Source: a virus
IMG/VR virus record: IMGVR_UViG_3300010403_000003
Span: 1 to 64,000 of that record
Direction: 5' to 3' (one strand)
DNA: 64,000 nt
Each line of letters begins with the position of its first letter. The stretch's first letter is position 1. A program made the translations under genes and the position numbers. Shown in pieces: positions 45,850 to 54,017 of this stretch. The notes beneath the pieces are model-generated. The model did not search any database. It saw only the letters and a program-made list of their open reading frames with translations, and was not told where the DNA came from.

Positions 45850-46200
45850 TCAGATCAAAAGCTTGAGGATGAACGGCAATATTGTCGAGATCAGGTTTTT
45901 CCAGTCGATCCTGCCGGCCTGCATTCCCTTCTTCGGCTCGGCGCTGGCGACGACAGCTTCGAGAGCCGCCACGCACTCTTCCTTGGTGCATGTGGCCGCG
46001 GGGCCAGCCGCCGTTGCAGCATGGAACATTACGTGATCGCTCGGCAGAAATTGCCCCATGGCGTAGGACTCGGCGTTATTCCACGCTAGGCCAACCTCTC
46101 TTGCCGACACTGGCTGGCCGATCTTAACGAGTGACAGCAGGGTCTTGAAGTCCTCCAGCGGGAGGACATCGACGAATTCGGTTCTACGTTCAACGTGCAT
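45850..46200 (-). CDS. Protein with C-terminal membrane-seeking helix
   Basis: 116 residues from an ATG at 46200. Helical body (FKTLLSLVKIGQPVSAREVG, GQFLPSDHVMFHAATAAGPA) and C-terminal DWKNLISTILPFILKLLI, a hydrophobic helix. CTKEECVAALEAVVASA gives two Cys. Function unknown. Confidence 0.55.
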   Translation of the reverse strand: MHVERRTEFVDVLPLEDFKTLLSLVKIGQPVSAREVGLAWNNAESYAMGQFLPSDHVMFHAATAAGPAATCTKEECVAALEAVVASAEPKKGMQAGRIDWKNLISTILPFILKLLI

Positions 46201-46221
46201 GACTGTCTCCTTAGAAACGTT

Positions 46222-46461
46222 CTACCAGAAGAAATTAATAACCTGACTGCCGCAATGGTTGACCTTAGCGAACCAGAAATCGATCACGAGCGGGAGCCAG
46301 TAGTTTTGCGTGAGAAACCCGAAAGCTTGGTCAGGGCGAATAACGTACCACCTGCCGAAAACTTCGATGGCAACGATCTCCCAAAAAAAGAGCCTATACA
46401 AGTGGTGGAGCATCCATCTCATCTCCTTCGGAATAAGCCGATCAAAATGCCGAACTGGCAT
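46222..46461 (-). CDS. Aromatic-rich small protein (low support)
   Basis: 79 residues from an ATG at 46461. RWMLHHLYRLFFWEIVAIEV, FGRWYVIRPDQAFGFLTQNY and IDFWFAKVNHCGSQVINFFW. Hydrophobic, aromatic-rich; may be membrane-associated. The start is uncertain. Confidence 0.45.
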   Translation of the reverse strand: MPVRHFDRLIPKEMRWMLHHLYRLFFWEIVAIEVFGRWYVIRPDQAFGFLTQNYWLPLVIDFWFAKVNHCGSQVINFFW

Positions 46462-46475
46462 TAACGTCTTTGGGT

Positions 46476-46850
46476 TCAGCCACTCGGCGGACAACCCTGA
46501 TAGGCCAAGGCAGAGCGTTGCAACGTCGCCAAAGGAGCGGCCGGCCTGGGTGCGGCACTTTGGACTGGAATCGTTCGCAGAATCGTCGTCGGCCGGTTCG
46601 ATTGGACGTATTGAGCGGCCCCGCAATGCGGGCAATTATGCCCCGGCTGCATGGCGTGGCTCCAAACGTATGGTTCGCCATAGGTTCGGCGAAACGAGCA
46701 ATTGGGGTTCGGGCATACGTGCGTATGGCCAGTGAAATAGCCGTGATCGAGGACTGTGCGCGTCGCGATCGGAACGGTCGCTTTGACAGCCGGCGGCGAT
46801 GGTTCGCCACCAAACACGAAAGCCAGGATCAAAGCGGTTTCGACATTCAT
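46476..46850 (-). CDS. Secreted zinc-ribbon-like protein
   Basis: 124 residues from an ATG at 46850. The start MNVETALILAFVFGGEPSPP is a short hydrophobic leader. HTHVCPNPNCSFRRTYGEPY and GHNCPHCGAAQYVQS hold two Cys pairs, with conserved His. A Pro/Ala tail ends the protein. It follows the protease gene by seven bases. Confidence 0.58.
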   Translation of the reverse strand: MNVETALILAFVFGGEPSPPAVKATVPIATRTVLDHGYFTGHTHVCPNPNCSFRRTYGEPYVWSHAMQPGHNCPHCGAAQYVQSNRPTTILRTIPVQSAAPRPAAPLATLQRSALAYQGCPPSG

Positions 46851-46857
46851 GCCTGCC

Positions 46858-47823
46858 TCAGTACACGTAGTCGAGCAACTTGTCTTGCTGGGCGGGAAAC
46901 CAATTCAGATGCGAATAGAGAAAACCTTCGTTGCGTCCGCCAAGCTGATTTATCATTCGCGTCACTTCCGATTCCGGTATCCACACGCTGCACGGGGACG
47001 CTTCGCCGTTCGGGTCCGGTGGATAAACGCTGGCAGGCCAGTTGTTTTGGTAAAGATAAAGCGTCCCGTCGTTGGGATGCTCCCAGACGCCGAGAATGGA
47101 TGTCGCATGGCCGCCGCGAGAATCGAACCGGCCGGCGACATAGGCGTCTTTTCCACTCCCCTTAATTGACCCGTGGCCAACGAAGAGATCGCACCCGTAA
47201 TGGTACGGATAGCCGTTGACGATCCCTTGATAGATCGTTTCGGCATCATTGGCGGGAGCGACGGTCCCAATGGGATGCTCTTTGGCAACGCCGACGTATT
47301 GCTCGCTCGTCCTGCCATCCGAGAATGACATTTCTGTGGCCGAAGACACTACGAGGCCGTCTTGATTCTGGAAGTCGGGCATTGCCGACCCTTGGTCAAT
47401 AAGAACCCCCTCCGTGGCGGCTTGGCGTCCCTGTGCGGACACAATCGAGCCTTCCCCGCGTCCGCGGAAGCCGGCCAGCAATCGCCCTCTGCCGTAATTG
47501 AATAGCCAATACGGCAAGAATACTTTCGTCGCCCCTTCGGTGAGTTTTCGCTGAATACAGACGAGCGTAAAACACGAATTGCCGAAGGATGCGCCGACGC
47601 AACTCCCGGTGAGTTGATGGAACCGAGCGAACGTAAAGCCAAGTTCTTGGACAATGAGCGGGTCGCGCCACAGCGCGGAAAGAATCAGCTTTTCGCCTTT
47701 GCCGAGCCTCTTGAACGGCTCCGACATCGCGAATTGCGGCATTTGAGCGAGAGCCGCCTCATGGGCCAATTCTTGCTCTTTGGTTCGATCAGCGGGACTC
47801 ACCCACCCAGTTGGATAATTCAT
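46858..47823 (-). CDS. Papain-like (C1-type) cysteine protease
   Basis: 321 residues from an ATG at 47823, overlapping the upstream stop by four bases. FHQLTGSCVGASFGNSCF holds the oxyanion-hole Gln70 and nucleophile Cys75. RGGHATSILGVWEHP holds His239, and LYLYQNNWPASVY the Asn260/261-Trp262. This is the order of a C1 papain fold. No signal peptide. Its substrate may be host envelope protein or a virion protein; lysis or infection-stage use is inferred. Confidence 0.8.
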   Translation of the reverse strand: MNYPTGWVSPADRTKEQELAHEAALAQMPQFAMSEPFKRLGKGEKLILSALWRDPLIVQELGFTFARFHQLTGSCVGASFGNSCFTLVCIQRKLTEGATKVFLPYWLFNYGRGRLLAGFRGRGEGSIVSAQGRQAATEGVLIDQGSAMPDFQNQDGLVVSSATEMSFSDGRTSEQYVGVAKEHPIGTVAPANDAETIYQGIVNGYPYHYGCDLFVGHGSIKGSGKDAYVAGRFDSRGGHATSILGVWEHPNDGTLYLYQNNWPASVYPPDPNGEASPCSVWIPESEVTRMINQLGGRNEGFLYSHLNWFPAQQDKLLDYVY

Positions 47824-48551
47824 TTAAGCCCCCTTAACGCCAGTGCGACGTAACCGTGCTCTGACGCGACTTTGGCGAAGTAAGCGTCATTCGCGGGCGT
47901 ATTGGCTTCACGTGGCAAAACAGTCTGTAGGTAATTGCCGACCGATTTGCGGATGCCGGGAATAGCCGCGGCCCCGATGGCCAAATCCGTCGCCTGTTTC
48001 GTGAGCGTGACAAAATCCCCGGCCGTCTTGACTCGTCCGCCCGCCTTGGCGGCGGCGACTGAGCCTTCAAGGATGTCGGCGAATTTGAGGACATTTGTCG
48101 CTTTCGCTTGGTCGGCCTCAACATCGTAGGCGACTTGCAAAACTTTTTGCAACGGCGACGGCGTCGGTGGAGGAGGCGGCGGCGGACTGACGCCCCCAAC
48201 CAGTAGCGTGAACGTGTCAAAATCTTCCGTGATATCCAGCGTCTTTTTGTCGAGAACCGCCCAATCCGCCGAGATTTTCAACTCACCTTTCGGGGCGGCC
48301 GTGATCTCGATCAGCCGGCCCTTGCGCGTCCATGTTACGCCTGCCGGCACGGTCCACGAGGGCCGGATTGCCCCGACTGGCGCTTCGAGCGTAAAGGGGA
48401 ATTCCTTGAGCGAAAGGCGGTCATCCCAGACGCGGACGATCCGTTCGACTTTGATAATCTCCGTCTTACCCTTGAATTCGAGCTTACTGGCCTCTTGCCC
48501 CCACGCCGGCGCGGCGAGCACGATCAACAGAAGGATTGCGAATCGTTTCAT
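47820..48551 (-). CDS. Secreted or lipoprotein-like protein with Pro linker
   Basis: 243 residues from an ATG at 48551. Signal peptide MKRFAILLLIVLAAPAWGQE. Beta-rich domain ~30-120 (LEFKGKTEIIKVERIVRVWD), Pro-rich linker (VSPPPPPPPTPSP) near 125, and a helical C-terminal domain (KVLQVAYDVEADQAKATNVL). Such signal-beta-linker proteins recall planctomycete exported proteins. Next to the protease, it may serve lysis or host surface interaction. Confidence 0.58.
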   Translation of the reverse strand: MKRFAILLLIVLAAPAWGQEASKLEFKGKTEIIKVERIVRVWDDRLSLKEFPFTLEAPVGAIRPSWTVPAGVTWTRKGRLIEITAAPKGELKISADWAVLDKKTLDITEDFDTFTLLVGGVSPPPPPPPTPSPLQKVLQVAYDVEADQAKATNVLKFADILEGSVAAAKAGGRVKTAGDFVTLTKQATDLAIGAAAIPGIRKSVGNYLQTVLPREANTPANDAYFAKVASEHGYVALALRGLK

Positions 48552-48554
48552 TTT

Positions 48555-48767
48555 CTACACCTTGACCGATGGCGGAATCCGCACATGGAGAATCAAGTCA
48601 TCATGCGGCGCGATGGCGTTTATCTCGACGCTTTGCAACAGCCACGGGGCTGGTTCGCTTGCGGAGATGAGGCGAAAAGCGGCGAATCCCCACCACGCCA
48701 GCGCGGCCACGGACGGGACGGCTAGGGCGATAATGACGACGATTGCGATGGCGTCGAAATCGGTCAT
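48555..48767 (-). CDS. Small membrane protein
   Basis: 70 residues; ATG at 48767 two bases after the upstream stop (an ATG at 48779 is also in frame). FDAIAIVVIIALAVPSVAAL, AWWGFAAFRL is a transmembrane helix. Position between secreted and coiled-coil membrane proteins fits a lysis or membrane complex. Confidence 0.55.
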   Translation of the reverse strand: MTDFDAIAIVVIIALAVPSVAALAWWGFAAFRLISASEPAPWLLQSVEINAIAPHDDLILHVRIPPSVKV

Positions 48768-48769
48768 CG

Positions 48770-48952
48770 TTAGTTCCATTGCTCCTCGTCGCCGTTGTAT
48801 CCGACTACGATAACTTCGCTGAACCGTGCCGAAGCCTCCAATATCCTCTTAATCTCCTCGGCGGCGGCTACCGAAGTCAGGCCGCTAGCCTCTGTTCTCC
48901 AGTCTGGGGCGTGTTCGTCATCAGACTTGTTGGCTTCCACTCGGTATGGCAT
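48770..48952 (-). CDS. Small acidic protein
   Basis: 60 residues from an ATG at 48952, overlapping the upstream gene's stop by one base. YRVEANKSDDEHAPDWRTEA, then AAAEEIKRILEASARFSEVI, resembles a small alpha/beta protein. Function unknown. Confidence 0.52.
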   Translation of the reverse strand: MPYRVEANKSDDEHAPDWRTEASGLTSVAAAEEIKRILEASARFSEVIVVGYNGDEEQWN

Positions 48953-49533
48953 TATCTCGATTCCCCCCGCACCTGCGTCCGCTCCCCGTTGTTCGCCCGG
49001 ACCAATTCGAGGATCGTCCCCACCTTGGAATCGACTTCCCCTAACTTCGTTTCGACGTTGGCAATGCGATGCCCGTGCTCCTCGACCGTTTTCCCGATCT
49101 GATCGCTGACGCCCATCGCGTAGCCGGATTTCGACGCTTCTTGAAGCCGCTGCGTCAAGTAGCCGTTGACAAACTCCTTGAGCTGGCGAACATCAACCGA
49201 GAGGTTTTCGATGGCGGTCGTCGTCGTCCCTGCCGTAATTTTCGCATCCATCGCGGTTTCTTTGGCGTCCTTCGCGGCTACCTTGGCGATGCTTGCCGCG
49301 GCCTGGGCCGTGCTCGCTTGGTTCCTGGTCGCTGAATCGACTTTGTCGGCGGTCTCCTTAATCTTGTCGGCCGTCTCAGTAACGACTTTTACCGAGGTCA
49401 CGGCGGCGATTCGGCTCGCTTCTGTTTTTTCGGTGTTGTCGGCGATGCTCCACATTTGTCGTTTATGCAAGAGCCACGCTGCGAAAATGATCGGGGCGGC
49501 AGTCCAAAAGCCCTGCCAGAATGAATCGGACAT
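48952..49533 (-). CDS. Membrane-anchored coiled-coil protein
   Basis: 193 residues from an ATG at 49533. FWQGFWTAAPIIFAAWLLHK is a transmembrane helix followed by a long coiled coil (ETADKIKETADKVDSATRNQ, IAKVAAKDAKETAMDAKITA). Repeated 'AKxxA..T' heptads. Spanin-like or holin-associated function is possible; none is certain. Confidence 0.6.
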   Translation of the reverse strand: MSDSFWQGFWTAAPIIFAAWLLHKRQMWSIADNTEKTEASRIAAVTSVKVVTETADKIKETADKVDSATRNQASTAQAAASIAKVAAKDAKETAMDAKITAGTTTTAIENLSVDVRQLKEFVNGYLTQRLQEASKSGYAMGVSDQIGKTVEEHGHRIANVETKLGEVDSKVGTILELVRANNGERTQVRGESR

Positions 49534-49594
49534 TGTCTCAATCTCCGTCAGGTCCGGTTTTCCTCTGAATCTGGTAATCTTTACGGTTAAAAAC

Positions 49595-50248
49595 TCAATG
49601 TCTTACAACGATTGCGACCACAATGGCGGTCAGGGCGACTAGAAAAGCCAATCCAGAGAAAGCGATCGAGACACCGGCCGGGTTCCGCCCCTCAAGACGG
49701 GTCAGTCGCTCTTTTATGTCTCCGATCTGCTCTCCGACATTACTGATCCCCTGCCGAAGCAAATCCGCAATCTGTTGAATCTGCTTCGTGGTCGTGGCCT
49801 CGCTCTTGTCGGTCGCGGCCCCGAACGCTTCCTGTTGTTTGCCGACCGCTTTTTCCGCCGCTTGCAAGGCCGCGTCCACGGCAACTTTCGTATCCTTTGC
49901 ATTCTGTTCGCTTCTCGTATCGCGCTCCTTGAACTGCGTTTGAATGCTGGCGAACTTCTCCTCGTGGACTTCGCGGAGCGCTTTTATTTTCTCGTCCGTG
50001 CTGATAACCATGTGCTCGGCGGCGATCCTGACGAGGCCGATCGCGATGTCCATTCCGTTGAAGCGCGTTTCAAGGTTCTTTATCCCCAGATGGATAACGT
50101 CCTTGAGCGCCTCATTCTTCGCATCAAAAAACTCGCGGACGCCAGCGATTTCGCGCTGGGTCATCTGGGTTGTCAAGACGGTCGGATCGACCATATTCGA
50201 CATCGTCGGCGTCAATCCGGGTGGCGTTGCTACTTTCTGGTCAGGCAC
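49595..50248 (-). CDS. Coiled-coil protein with C-terminal membrane anchor
   Basis: 217 residues from an ATG at 50248. MTQREIAGVREFFDAKNEAL, then a long coiled coil with DAALQAAEKAVGKQQEAFGA and TKSEATTTKQIQQIADLL-like heptads, and C-terminal AFSGLAFLVALTAIVVAIVV anchor. This layout is common among phage proteins of the lysis/tail-assembly region; role unknown. Confidence 0.65.
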   Translation of the reverse strand: MPDQKVATPPGLTPTMSNMVDPTVLTTQMTQREIAGVREFFDAKNEALKDVIHLGIKNLETRFNGMDIAIGLVRIAAEHMVISTDEKIKALREVHEEKFASIQTQFKERDTRSEQNAKDTKVAVDAALQAAEKAVGKQQEAFGAATDKSEATTTKQIQQIADLLRQGISNVGEQIGDIKERLTRLEGRNPAGVSIAFSGLAFLVALTAIVVAIVVRH

Positions 50249-50257
50249 GGCTCGCCC

Positions 50258-50551
50258 TCAATGAAACGGCGTCGGCGGGCTTTGCTTTTCTTCGACCGCC
50301 GCCCGCCGCCCGGCCGCGAACGCCGCGAGACGATCGGCTTCCTTCAAAATCGCTTCCATCTCGTCCGGGCTTTTCTCGATCACAGCGCCCAAAACTTGCT
50401 TGACCGCGCCCAGTTCGCCCTTGTTGGCGTCGGCCTGCACTTTGGCCTTGGCCGCATAGAAGATCGCATAGCCCCCGAATATCGCGCCGATGATGCCAGC
50501 GATCGCACCGCCTATTGCCGTTACGAGGACTGCCACGTCTTTCAGGTCCAC
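50258..50551 (-). CDS. Small membrane protein with glycine-zipper-like helix
   Basis: 97 residues from an ATG at 50551. VLVTAIGGAIAGIIGAIFGG, then YAIFYAAKAK: a GxxxG-rich transmembrane helix. Charged helical tail (EKSPDEMEAILKEADRLAAF). Holin-like by size and topology; unproven. Confidence 0.58.
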   Translation of the reverse strand: MDLKDVAVLVTAIGGAIAGIIGAIFGGYAIFYAAKAKVQADANKGELGAVKQVLGAVIEKSPDEMEAILKEADRLAAFAAGRRAAVEEKQSPPTPFH

Positions 50552-50560
50552 GGACGGCCC

Positions 50561-50928
50561 TCACACATTTGGGTGATTGCCAGCCGCTTTTATCACAGTT
50601 TTCAGGTCGTCGGTTTGCTTTTCGATGGCCATTTTGATGCTTTCCGTTCGCACATCGAACGCGGCGCGATCTTTTTCCTGAGATTTATCGTGTTGGTCCT
50701 GCATATAGCGGACCTCCTCTTTCTGCGAACCAACAACCTCTTTGAGCGACTCTTTCTGCGTCAGAATGACATCGCTCAAAGCGCTTGTGAACTTGGTCGC
50801 GAGTTCTTGGCGGCGTTCGGCGTCTTCTTTGCGCTCCGCACAGCCCCAAGTAGTCCCGCGCCGACCCAGCCCGCGCCGCCGCTCAAAGACTCCACGGCCT
50901 GCGCGAGAATGATGGCGCTCAAGAGCAT
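50561..50928 (-). pseudogene. Frameshifted membrane coiled-coil gene
   Basis: An ATG at 50928 with GGAGG six bases upstream starts LLSAIILAQAVESLSGGAGW, then VGAGLLG, a membrane helix. At a G4 run (C4 on plus strand, 50844-50847) the frame must change by one base to continue as CAERKEDAERRQELATKFTS and the coiled coil QKESLKEVVGSQKEEVRYMQ to 50561. One extra G would join them. Either a true frameshift mutation, a programmed shift or a sequencing error. Confidence 0.62.
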
Positions 50929-50991
50929 CGTCGCCCTCCGTCAGCGGCGGCGTGGCCATTTGGTAGGCCACTCGCCGCGAATCTTGCGTTC

Positions 50992-51252
50992 TTAAGCAGT
51001 CGGCGGCGCGGGCGGGGGCGTCAGCGCGTCGAGGGCCTCGATCTTGGTCCCGGCCGCGTTGCCGCGCGCCTCGATCTGGTCGAGCAACGCTTGGTCTTCG
51101 GGGGTCAGTTGTCCCTGAGTCGCCTGCAATTGGGCGATGAGTTCGTTCAGTTTGGTGATGTCGCCAGAGACGCCATCGATGCCCTTGTCGATTTTGTCCA
51201 AGTAGGCTGTCGTCTGGTCGAAATGTTTCTGGACTGCGGGGGAAACTGCCAT
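50992..51252 (-). CDS. Small coiled-coil protein with Pro-rich end
   Basis: 86 residues from an ATG at 51252. VQKHFDQTTAYLDKIDKGID, KLNELIAQLQATQGQLTPED, LLDQIEARGNAAGTKIEALD and TPPPAPPTA. Coiled-coil proteins with 'LTPEDQALLD' occur beside phage tail-fibre genes. Function unknown. Confidence 0.65.
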   Translation of the reverse strand: MAVSPAVQKHFDQTTAYLDKIDKGIDGVSGDITKLNELIAQLQATQGQLTPEDQALLDQIEARGNAAGTKIEALDALTPPPAPPTA

Positions 51253-51288
51253 GGCAACAACTCCTTAAGTGGAAACAAAACAAGCGGT

Positions 51289-51486
51289 TCATTGGGCCGG
51301 GTTCTTGTCGTCGAGCGCCTTGAGCCGCGCCGCGCTCCGCTTCAATCGCGATTCGAGATGGGTCAAAAGGATGATGTCGTCCGCGGAAACGCCTTGCTCC
51401 ATGTGGATATGGACCGGCCCGGTTATGGTAAGGCGATGCTCGTAGCCTTGGAAAATCTTCGGCATTCGCTCGGCTTCGTCGTGCAT
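51289..51486 (-). CDS. Small protein near tail fibres
   Basis: 65 residues from an ATG at 51486. LTITGPVHIHMEQGVSADDI, then LLTHLESRLKRSAARLKALD. Beta segment then helix. Function unknown. Confidence 0.5.
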   Translation of the reverse strand: MHDEAERMPKIFQGYEHRLTITGPVHIHMEQGVSADDIILLTHLESRLKRSAARLKALDDKNPAQ

Positions 51487-51562
51487 GTTGGGCCTCGCTC
51501 GCTTGATTCTAGCCGCTTATCGCTCTCGTGTCTATGAACGTCTACGAAAGAGCGTTCAGGCA

Positions 51563-51886
51563 TTATTTTCTGACGTTTTGTACACATCTCTGCATCTTTC
51601 TGCGCCGCAATTCCCTCATCGCCGCTTGCTGCAAATCCAGCGGCCGAAACCCGGAGCGCCAAGTCAGTTCGCAAATCGCTATCAGGGCATCGGCAAGGTC
51701 ATTCAATGTCGCGGGCTGTTTGTCCAGATGCCGCTCCCCATGTAAATCGCGTCCTAGGTATTTCGCCGCGGCATAGATCGCCCAAAACTCCGGTATCGCC
51801 ATCGAATTATTTTCGCTGCCGAACATCCGGTTTTCTCGATTCGTCTCGGGGACGGGATTTCGCGGCGTGTTTTTGTTCGGTGGCAT
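51563..51886 (-). CDS. Small helical protein near tail fibres
   Basis: 107 residues from an ATG at 51886 (a TTG at 51907 is rejected). PEFWAIYAAAKYLGRDLHGE, TLNDLADALIAICELTWRSG, LQQAAMRELRRRKMQRC. Function unknown. Basic C-terminus. Confidence 0.5.
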   Translation of the reverse strand: MPPNKNTPRNPVPETNRENRMFGSENNSMAIPEFWAIYAAAKYLGRDLHGERHLDKQPATLNDLADALIAICELTWRSGFRPLDLQQAAMRELRRRKMQRCVQNVRK

Positions 51887-51903
51887 CTGATCGCCCCATT
51901 CGT

Positions 51904-52050
51904 TCAAACGCCCCCGACCGATTGAAGGTCAGCGATTGGCGTGGTGATGACGAACGAAATATCCGCGACCGGCGTGACGCCGATGTGGGACGTATTCACC
52001 GGCCCGCTACCGCCGCCACCCCCCGAACTCGTCAGTAGCAACAAGAGCAT
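51904..52050 (-). CDS. 48-residue membrane-anchored Gly-rich peptide
   Basis: ATG at 52050. LLLLLTSSGGGGGSGPVNTS, then HIGVTPVADISFVITTPIAD. Short hydrophobic start then a Gly run. Follows the glycine-rich adhesin; may be its accessory. Confidence 0.42.
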   Translation of the reverse strand: MLLLLLTSSGGGGGSGPVNTSHIGVTPVADISFVITTPIADLQSVGGV

Positions 52051-52058
52051 AAATCACC

Positions 52059-52706
52059 TCACGAACACAAATTCATCATCGGGCACCAATCGACGGTTGC
52101 CCCGCCCGCGGCTCCGTTGCCGCCAGCCTGATCGGTACTAGTGCCAGCCCGAGCGCCAGAGCCGCCGCCGCCGAACGTGGCCCCGGTCCCGCCTGCCACA
52201 TTGCCCGACGTCTTGCCCGCCGCCCCATTGCCGCCAGGGGAGGCCGCCGTCCCGCCCGTGGTCCCGCTCGCGTTGCCGCCACCCCCGCCACCGCCGCCGC
52301 CAGAATTGCCAACGTCCACGGCGTTCGCCCCGTTGCCCCCGGCCGTCACCGTGTCGCCGACGCCCCCCGTGGTCGAGCCAGTCGCCCCGGTCCCGGTTGT
52401 CGTCGTCGTTGCTCCTCCGATGCCGCCTTTTGCGACGACATCGGTGGAATTGAACGTCGTGTCGTTGCCGTTGACAGTCGCGGTTGTCGAGCCTGTTGCC
52501 GCCCCGCCAATGACGACGTTATAACTCGTGCCCGGCACGAGGTTCCGGATAGATTGCGCCTTTTGGCCACCCGACCCGCCGCCGCCCGCCGATCCGGTTC
52601 CGGTAGCGCCGCCACCGCAACCGCCGCCGCCCCAAAGGATCACGCGGTTGCTGCGTACCTTGGCCACCAAGGCTGTCGTTCCAGAGGTATAGGTAATGAC
52701 GCCCAT
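52059..52706 (-). CDS. Glycine-rich tail-fibre adhesin
   Basis: 215 residues from an ATG at 52706 that coincides with the upstream gene's end. After a short N-terminal beta segment, the rest is Gly/Ser/Thr/Ala-rich (LWGGGGCGGGATGTGSAGGG, GNSGGGGGGGGGNASGTTGG, GGGGSGARAGTSTDQAGGNG), like polyglycine-sandwich adhesins at fibre tips (T4/S16 gp38-type). Likely binds host receptors. Confidence 0.75.
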   Translation of the reverse strand: MGVITYTSGTTALVAKVRSNRVILWGGGGCGGGATGTGSAGGGGSGGQKAQSIRNLVPGTSYNVVIGGAATGSTTATVNGNDTTFNSTDVVAKGGIGGATTTTTGTGATGSTTGGVGDTVTAGGNGANAVDVGNSGGGGGGGGGNASGTTGGTAASPGGNGAAGKTSGNVAGGTGATFGGGGSGARAGTSTDQAGGNGAAGGATVDWCPMMNLCS

Positions 52707-54010
52707 TACGATGGCACCAAAAAATACGTAATCACCACCTGTAGGCCATTTCCCGTAGCATTCCCCGTCGTCGTAATCCGCAAATCTTCCGCGTCCGCGC
52801 CAACTCCTAAGATGCCAGACCCGTCGCCAACGGTCGCTTGTCCGCCAGCTGGAAAACCGCCGTGAGCGAACAGCACCCCGGTCGTCGTCGGCGTGTTGGC
52901 CGCTCCGAAGCCTATCAGCACCGTCGGAAACACCGTCGAGGCATTGTCGAGCGAGACGCTGATTCGCGTGACTACGATTTTGTTCGGAGTCGTTACCGTG
53001 ACGATAGCTATATCGGTGACTGCCGTGGTGATGGTCGTGTGCTTAACCGTGATGACGCCGGGGTCGCCGCCAATTACGAACGGAACCCGCGTCCGGGTCG
53101 CGACAGGATTGACCGCCGCGTCTACGGCTGCGGAATCCGGTGCTGCCCCGCAGACGACGCTGTGCAAGCCGATCGTGTGGACCTTGCTTGAAGCTACGGT
53201 AAATGCGGCCTCGTCGGCGAAAACCGCATCGTCGATCAGTTGCAGCGACGTCAGCGCGGCCCCGTCCACCTGCACGGCGAACGTCCCGGCGTTGGTGACA
53301 GCGTGCGAACCGACCGTGACCGTGTTGGTAATCGGGATGCCCGTGGCCGCGATGAACCGCAACTTGGCGGAAATACTCCCCGTCGCTGAGGCCGCATCCG
53401 CGTTCGCTCCGAATGGGTCCGCGGGCACGGTGAGGACATCGACGTCGCCGATATTGTTGGTGCCGGCCGGGATGGCGCTAGTGATTGGGATTCCGGTCGC
53501 GGCGATGAATCGGAGCTTCGCCGAAATCGAGCCAGTGGCAGACGCAGCGTCCGCGTTGACGCCGAAGGGATCGGCCGGAACAGTGAGAACGTCAACGTCG
53601 CCGATGTTATTGGTCCCCGCTGCGATACTCGTGACCTGCACGGCGAACGTTCCGGAGTTGGTCACGGCCTGTGAAGGCGGGGCCTGAACGCTTGCGGATA
53701 TTTGCTTAAGAACGGACATCGCCGAAATCGCCGTTGTATCTGTCGCCGTATTCTTCGCGTCGGCCTTGGCCCCGAACGTCACATCTGCCCCGTCTGCCAC
53801 GGTGCAAGCCGCTTGCGTGGCAAACGTTCCCGCGTTCGTGACGTTCCATGTTCCTTGCTGAGCCACGGGCAGCCCATTCGACGACGAAGCGAGCGTTACC
53901 GAGTCAAGGACGCCGAAGCCGACCTTGATAATCTGGTAGTGGACGCCGCCGATGTCGTCCGAGGCGATTGTGGTGCCTGAGCCGGCCGTGATTGCTACAT
54001 TATCCGCCAT
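52706..54010 (-). CDS. Repeat-bearing tail-fibre or virion protein
   Basis: 434 residues from an ATG at 54010. Beta-rich (VALP-like LPVAQQGTWNVTNAGTFAT) with two nearly identical 45-residue repeats containing TNNIGDVDVLTVPADPFG and SISAKLRFIAATGIPIT, spaced 58 residues apart. C-terminal domain (~330-434) with HTTITTAVTDIAIVTVTTPN and LQVVITYFLVPS. Function: receptor-binding or fibre shaft. Confidence 0.7.
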   Translation of the reverse strand: MADNVAITAGSGTTIASDDIGGVHYQIIKVGFGVLDSVTLASSSNGLPVAQQGTWNVTNAGTFATQAACTVADGADVTFGAKADAKNTATDTTAISAMSVLKQISASVQAPPSQAVTNSGTFAVQVTSIAAGTNNIGDVDVLTVPADPFGVNADAASATGSISAKLRFIAATGIPITSAIPAGTNNIGDVDVLTVPADPFGANADAASATGSISAKLRFIAATGIPITNTVTVGSHAVTNAGTFAVQVDGAALTSLQLIDDAVFADEAAFTVASSKVHTIGLHSVVCGAAPDSAAVDAAVNPVATRTRVPFVIGGDPGVITVKHTTITTAVTDIAIVTVTTPNKIVVTRISVSLDNASTVFPTVLIGFGAANTPTTTGVLFAHGGFPAGGQATVGDGSGILGVGADAEDLRITTTGNATGNGLQVVITYFLVPS

Positions 54011-54017
54011 TTGTCAC

